Shown piece after piece: positions 63,201 to 64,000 of a stretch of 64,000 nucleotides of DNA. The stretch covers positions 310,001 through 374,000 of the forward strand of contig CBDBDZ010000014.1 in assembly GCA_965204215.1 (NCBI GenBank). Direction: 5' to 3'. The notes under the pieces were generated by a model. The model saw only the letters and a program-made list of their open reading frames with translations. It was not told the DNA's origin and did not search any database. Position 1 is the stretch's first letter. Every line of letters begins with the position of its first letter. The translations under genes were made by a program, and so were the position numbers. The DNA is from CBDBDZ01 sp965204215. Its GTDB lineage: Bacteria > Pseudomonadota > Gammaproteobacteria > Pseudomonadales > GM7GCV1.

Positions 63201-64000
63201 GTGAAGTTATTGCGGTTGGCACCGATGCACTCCACGTTGTAGCGGATACGTTCACTAACACTTCAGGTAATGTCATATCAAATGGCGAGGTTAATTTCGA
63301 CACTACTGATATAGACAACACATCCGGTTTTATTGGCGCTCAACAAGTAACTATTATTGCTCGCGGTGATTTAACTAATAACAGCACTGCCAACACAGCA
63401 ACCATACTGGCATTAAGCGCAGACTCAGGAGCTTTAGACATCAATGTAACAGGCATACTGGAAAATATTAAGGGCATTATTCAAACCGAAGCAGCAGGTG
63501 CAACGCTAACTGCTGGTGTGCTCAACAATAGCAGCGGAAATATAACGGTTATTGGCAACCAGGGCTTCAGCGTTGACGTGGCATCAACATTAACCAATAG
63601 TTCAGGTGCTATTGTAACCAATGGTAACCTGACCCTGGAAGCTGACCAACTTGTCAATACCCAGCAGGGTCTGCTAAGTAGTGGTCAGAATATTGAACTC
63701 ACTATTAACCAGACGCTGGATAATACCGCAGGAAGTATTGGGGCAGCAGCAGTCAGCTTAAGTGCTGACAGTGTCAACAATTTGCAGGGAGGCATCAGTG
63801 CCGATAATCAACTGACTATCAATACAACCGACATTGACAATACAGCAGGGTTAATTAGTGCCAATCAGATAGCGCTCACCACCACAGGAAATGTCACTAA
63901 CAACTCAGGAGACAGTGCAAACAGTATCAACGGCAGTACCCAGGCGATGATTGTTGCTATAAGCAGTGCCAGTGACGCCCTCACTCTAAGCGTTGGAGGT
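54218..64000 (+). CDS. Giant filamentous hemagglutinin-type exoprotein TpsA (3' end outside window)
   Basis: An open frame of 3261 codons runs from ATG 54218 to the window end without a stop. A ribosome site (GGAG/AGGA, 54203–54212) precedes it. The N terminus has a signal region ([19 protein letters not shown]), then the TPS hemagglutinin domain with [20 protein letters not shown] and [20 protein letters not shown], the classical secretion motifs. A long beta-helix of FHA-type repeats follows (recurring LDN..G.I and TNS.G.I patterns). Its centre is an array of nearly identical 257-residue units (56.5–63.1 kb), flanked by diverged units. Such proteins are adhesins or CdiA-type contact-dependent toxins; the C-terminal end that would decide is not visible. 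Confidence 0.95.
   Translation, partial: [3261 protein letters not shown]
56480..63125 (+). repeat. In-frame 771-bp tandem repeat array inside tpsA (about 8.6 units)
   Basis: The marker TCAGGTATTATTGCCAGTAA (one copy with TCGGG) recurs at 56579, 57353, 58124, 58895, 59666, 60437, 61208, 61979 and 62750. Spacing is 774 bp once and 771 bp (257 codons) thereafter. Units differ by scattered single bases (for example GCATCGGGT versus GCAGCGGGT), with small blocks swapped between units, a sign of recombination. Each unit encodes several beta-helix rungs. Outer copies before 56.5 kb and after 63.1 kb are recognisable but diverged. Confidence 0.95.

Overview
The window reads as chromosome of an AT-rich gammaproteobacterium. 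The pointers are a Gamma-type mfd–csiV gene pair, an aa3-type cytochrome oxidase operon in the order ctaC-ctaD-ctaG-ctaE, nudC, and a two-partner secretion pair. I cannot name the genus. All convincing genes are on the + strand. No rRNA, tRNA or CRISPR array was recognised.

Layout. (1) 1–2092: 3' part of mfd. (2) 2352–37342: a surface-glycan (O-antigen or capsule type) locus lying between mfd and csiV, which are usually neighbours. It holds a UDP-uronate module (epimerase plus TviB-type dehydrogenase). A legionaminic-acid module follows (legG, legI, legH/neuD, ptmE, a Gfo/Idh oxidoreductase, legF, ptmA, then an amidotransferase with HisH- and HisF-like partners). Next come a sulfotransferase, a methyltransferase, an SMR exporter, a Wzx-like flippase and two glycosyltransferases, then the missing legC-legB pair. 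After these is a possible polyprenyl-phosphate-pentose module (GT-C enzyme, UbiA-type prenyltransferase, GMC oxidoreductase, two SDRs, HAD phosphatase), a PhyH dioxygenase, and the UDP-L-FucNAc module fnlA-fnlB-fnlC with a WbuB-like transferase. (3) 37356–39287: csiV and a secreted metallo-beta-lactamase-fold protein. (4) 39321–43796: the cytochrome c oxidase operon with its own promoter and Rho-independent terminator. (5) 43822–51754: O-antigen ligase with a TPR tail, a TerB-like protein, nudC, and an RND efflux adaptor/pump pair. (6) 52326–64000: TpsB transporter and a giant, window-truncated TpsA exoprotein whose core is about 8.6 nearly identical in-frame 771-bp repeats.

The glycan genes fit together as donor supply and assembly. 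CMP-legionaminic acid (probably the 5-acetamidino form), UDP-L-FucNAc, a UDP-uronic acid and perhaps a lipid-linked furanose feed several glycosyltransferases. Sulfate, methyl and hydroxyl decorations are plausible. The flippase would export the product and the ligase at 43.8 kb could attach it. I saw no initiating sugar-phosphate transferase and no clear Wzy polymerase.

The most unusual layer is a dense set of small non-coding elements with terminal inverted repeats and 5-bp target duplications. They fall into three MITE-like families: A, 241 bp; B, 174 bp; C, 119–140 bp. Two shorter palindromic repeats (D, E) accompany them. They sit at gene boundaries and supply parts of genes: the last codons and stop of mfd, legF and fnlA, and the start codon of the terB-like gene. 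One C copy inserted exactly at the edge of the cta terminator and its target duplication left the terminator stem complete. Outward-matching B left and right ends also bracket a 5.9-kb segment (terB-like, nudC, RND pump), which may be a mobilised cassette.
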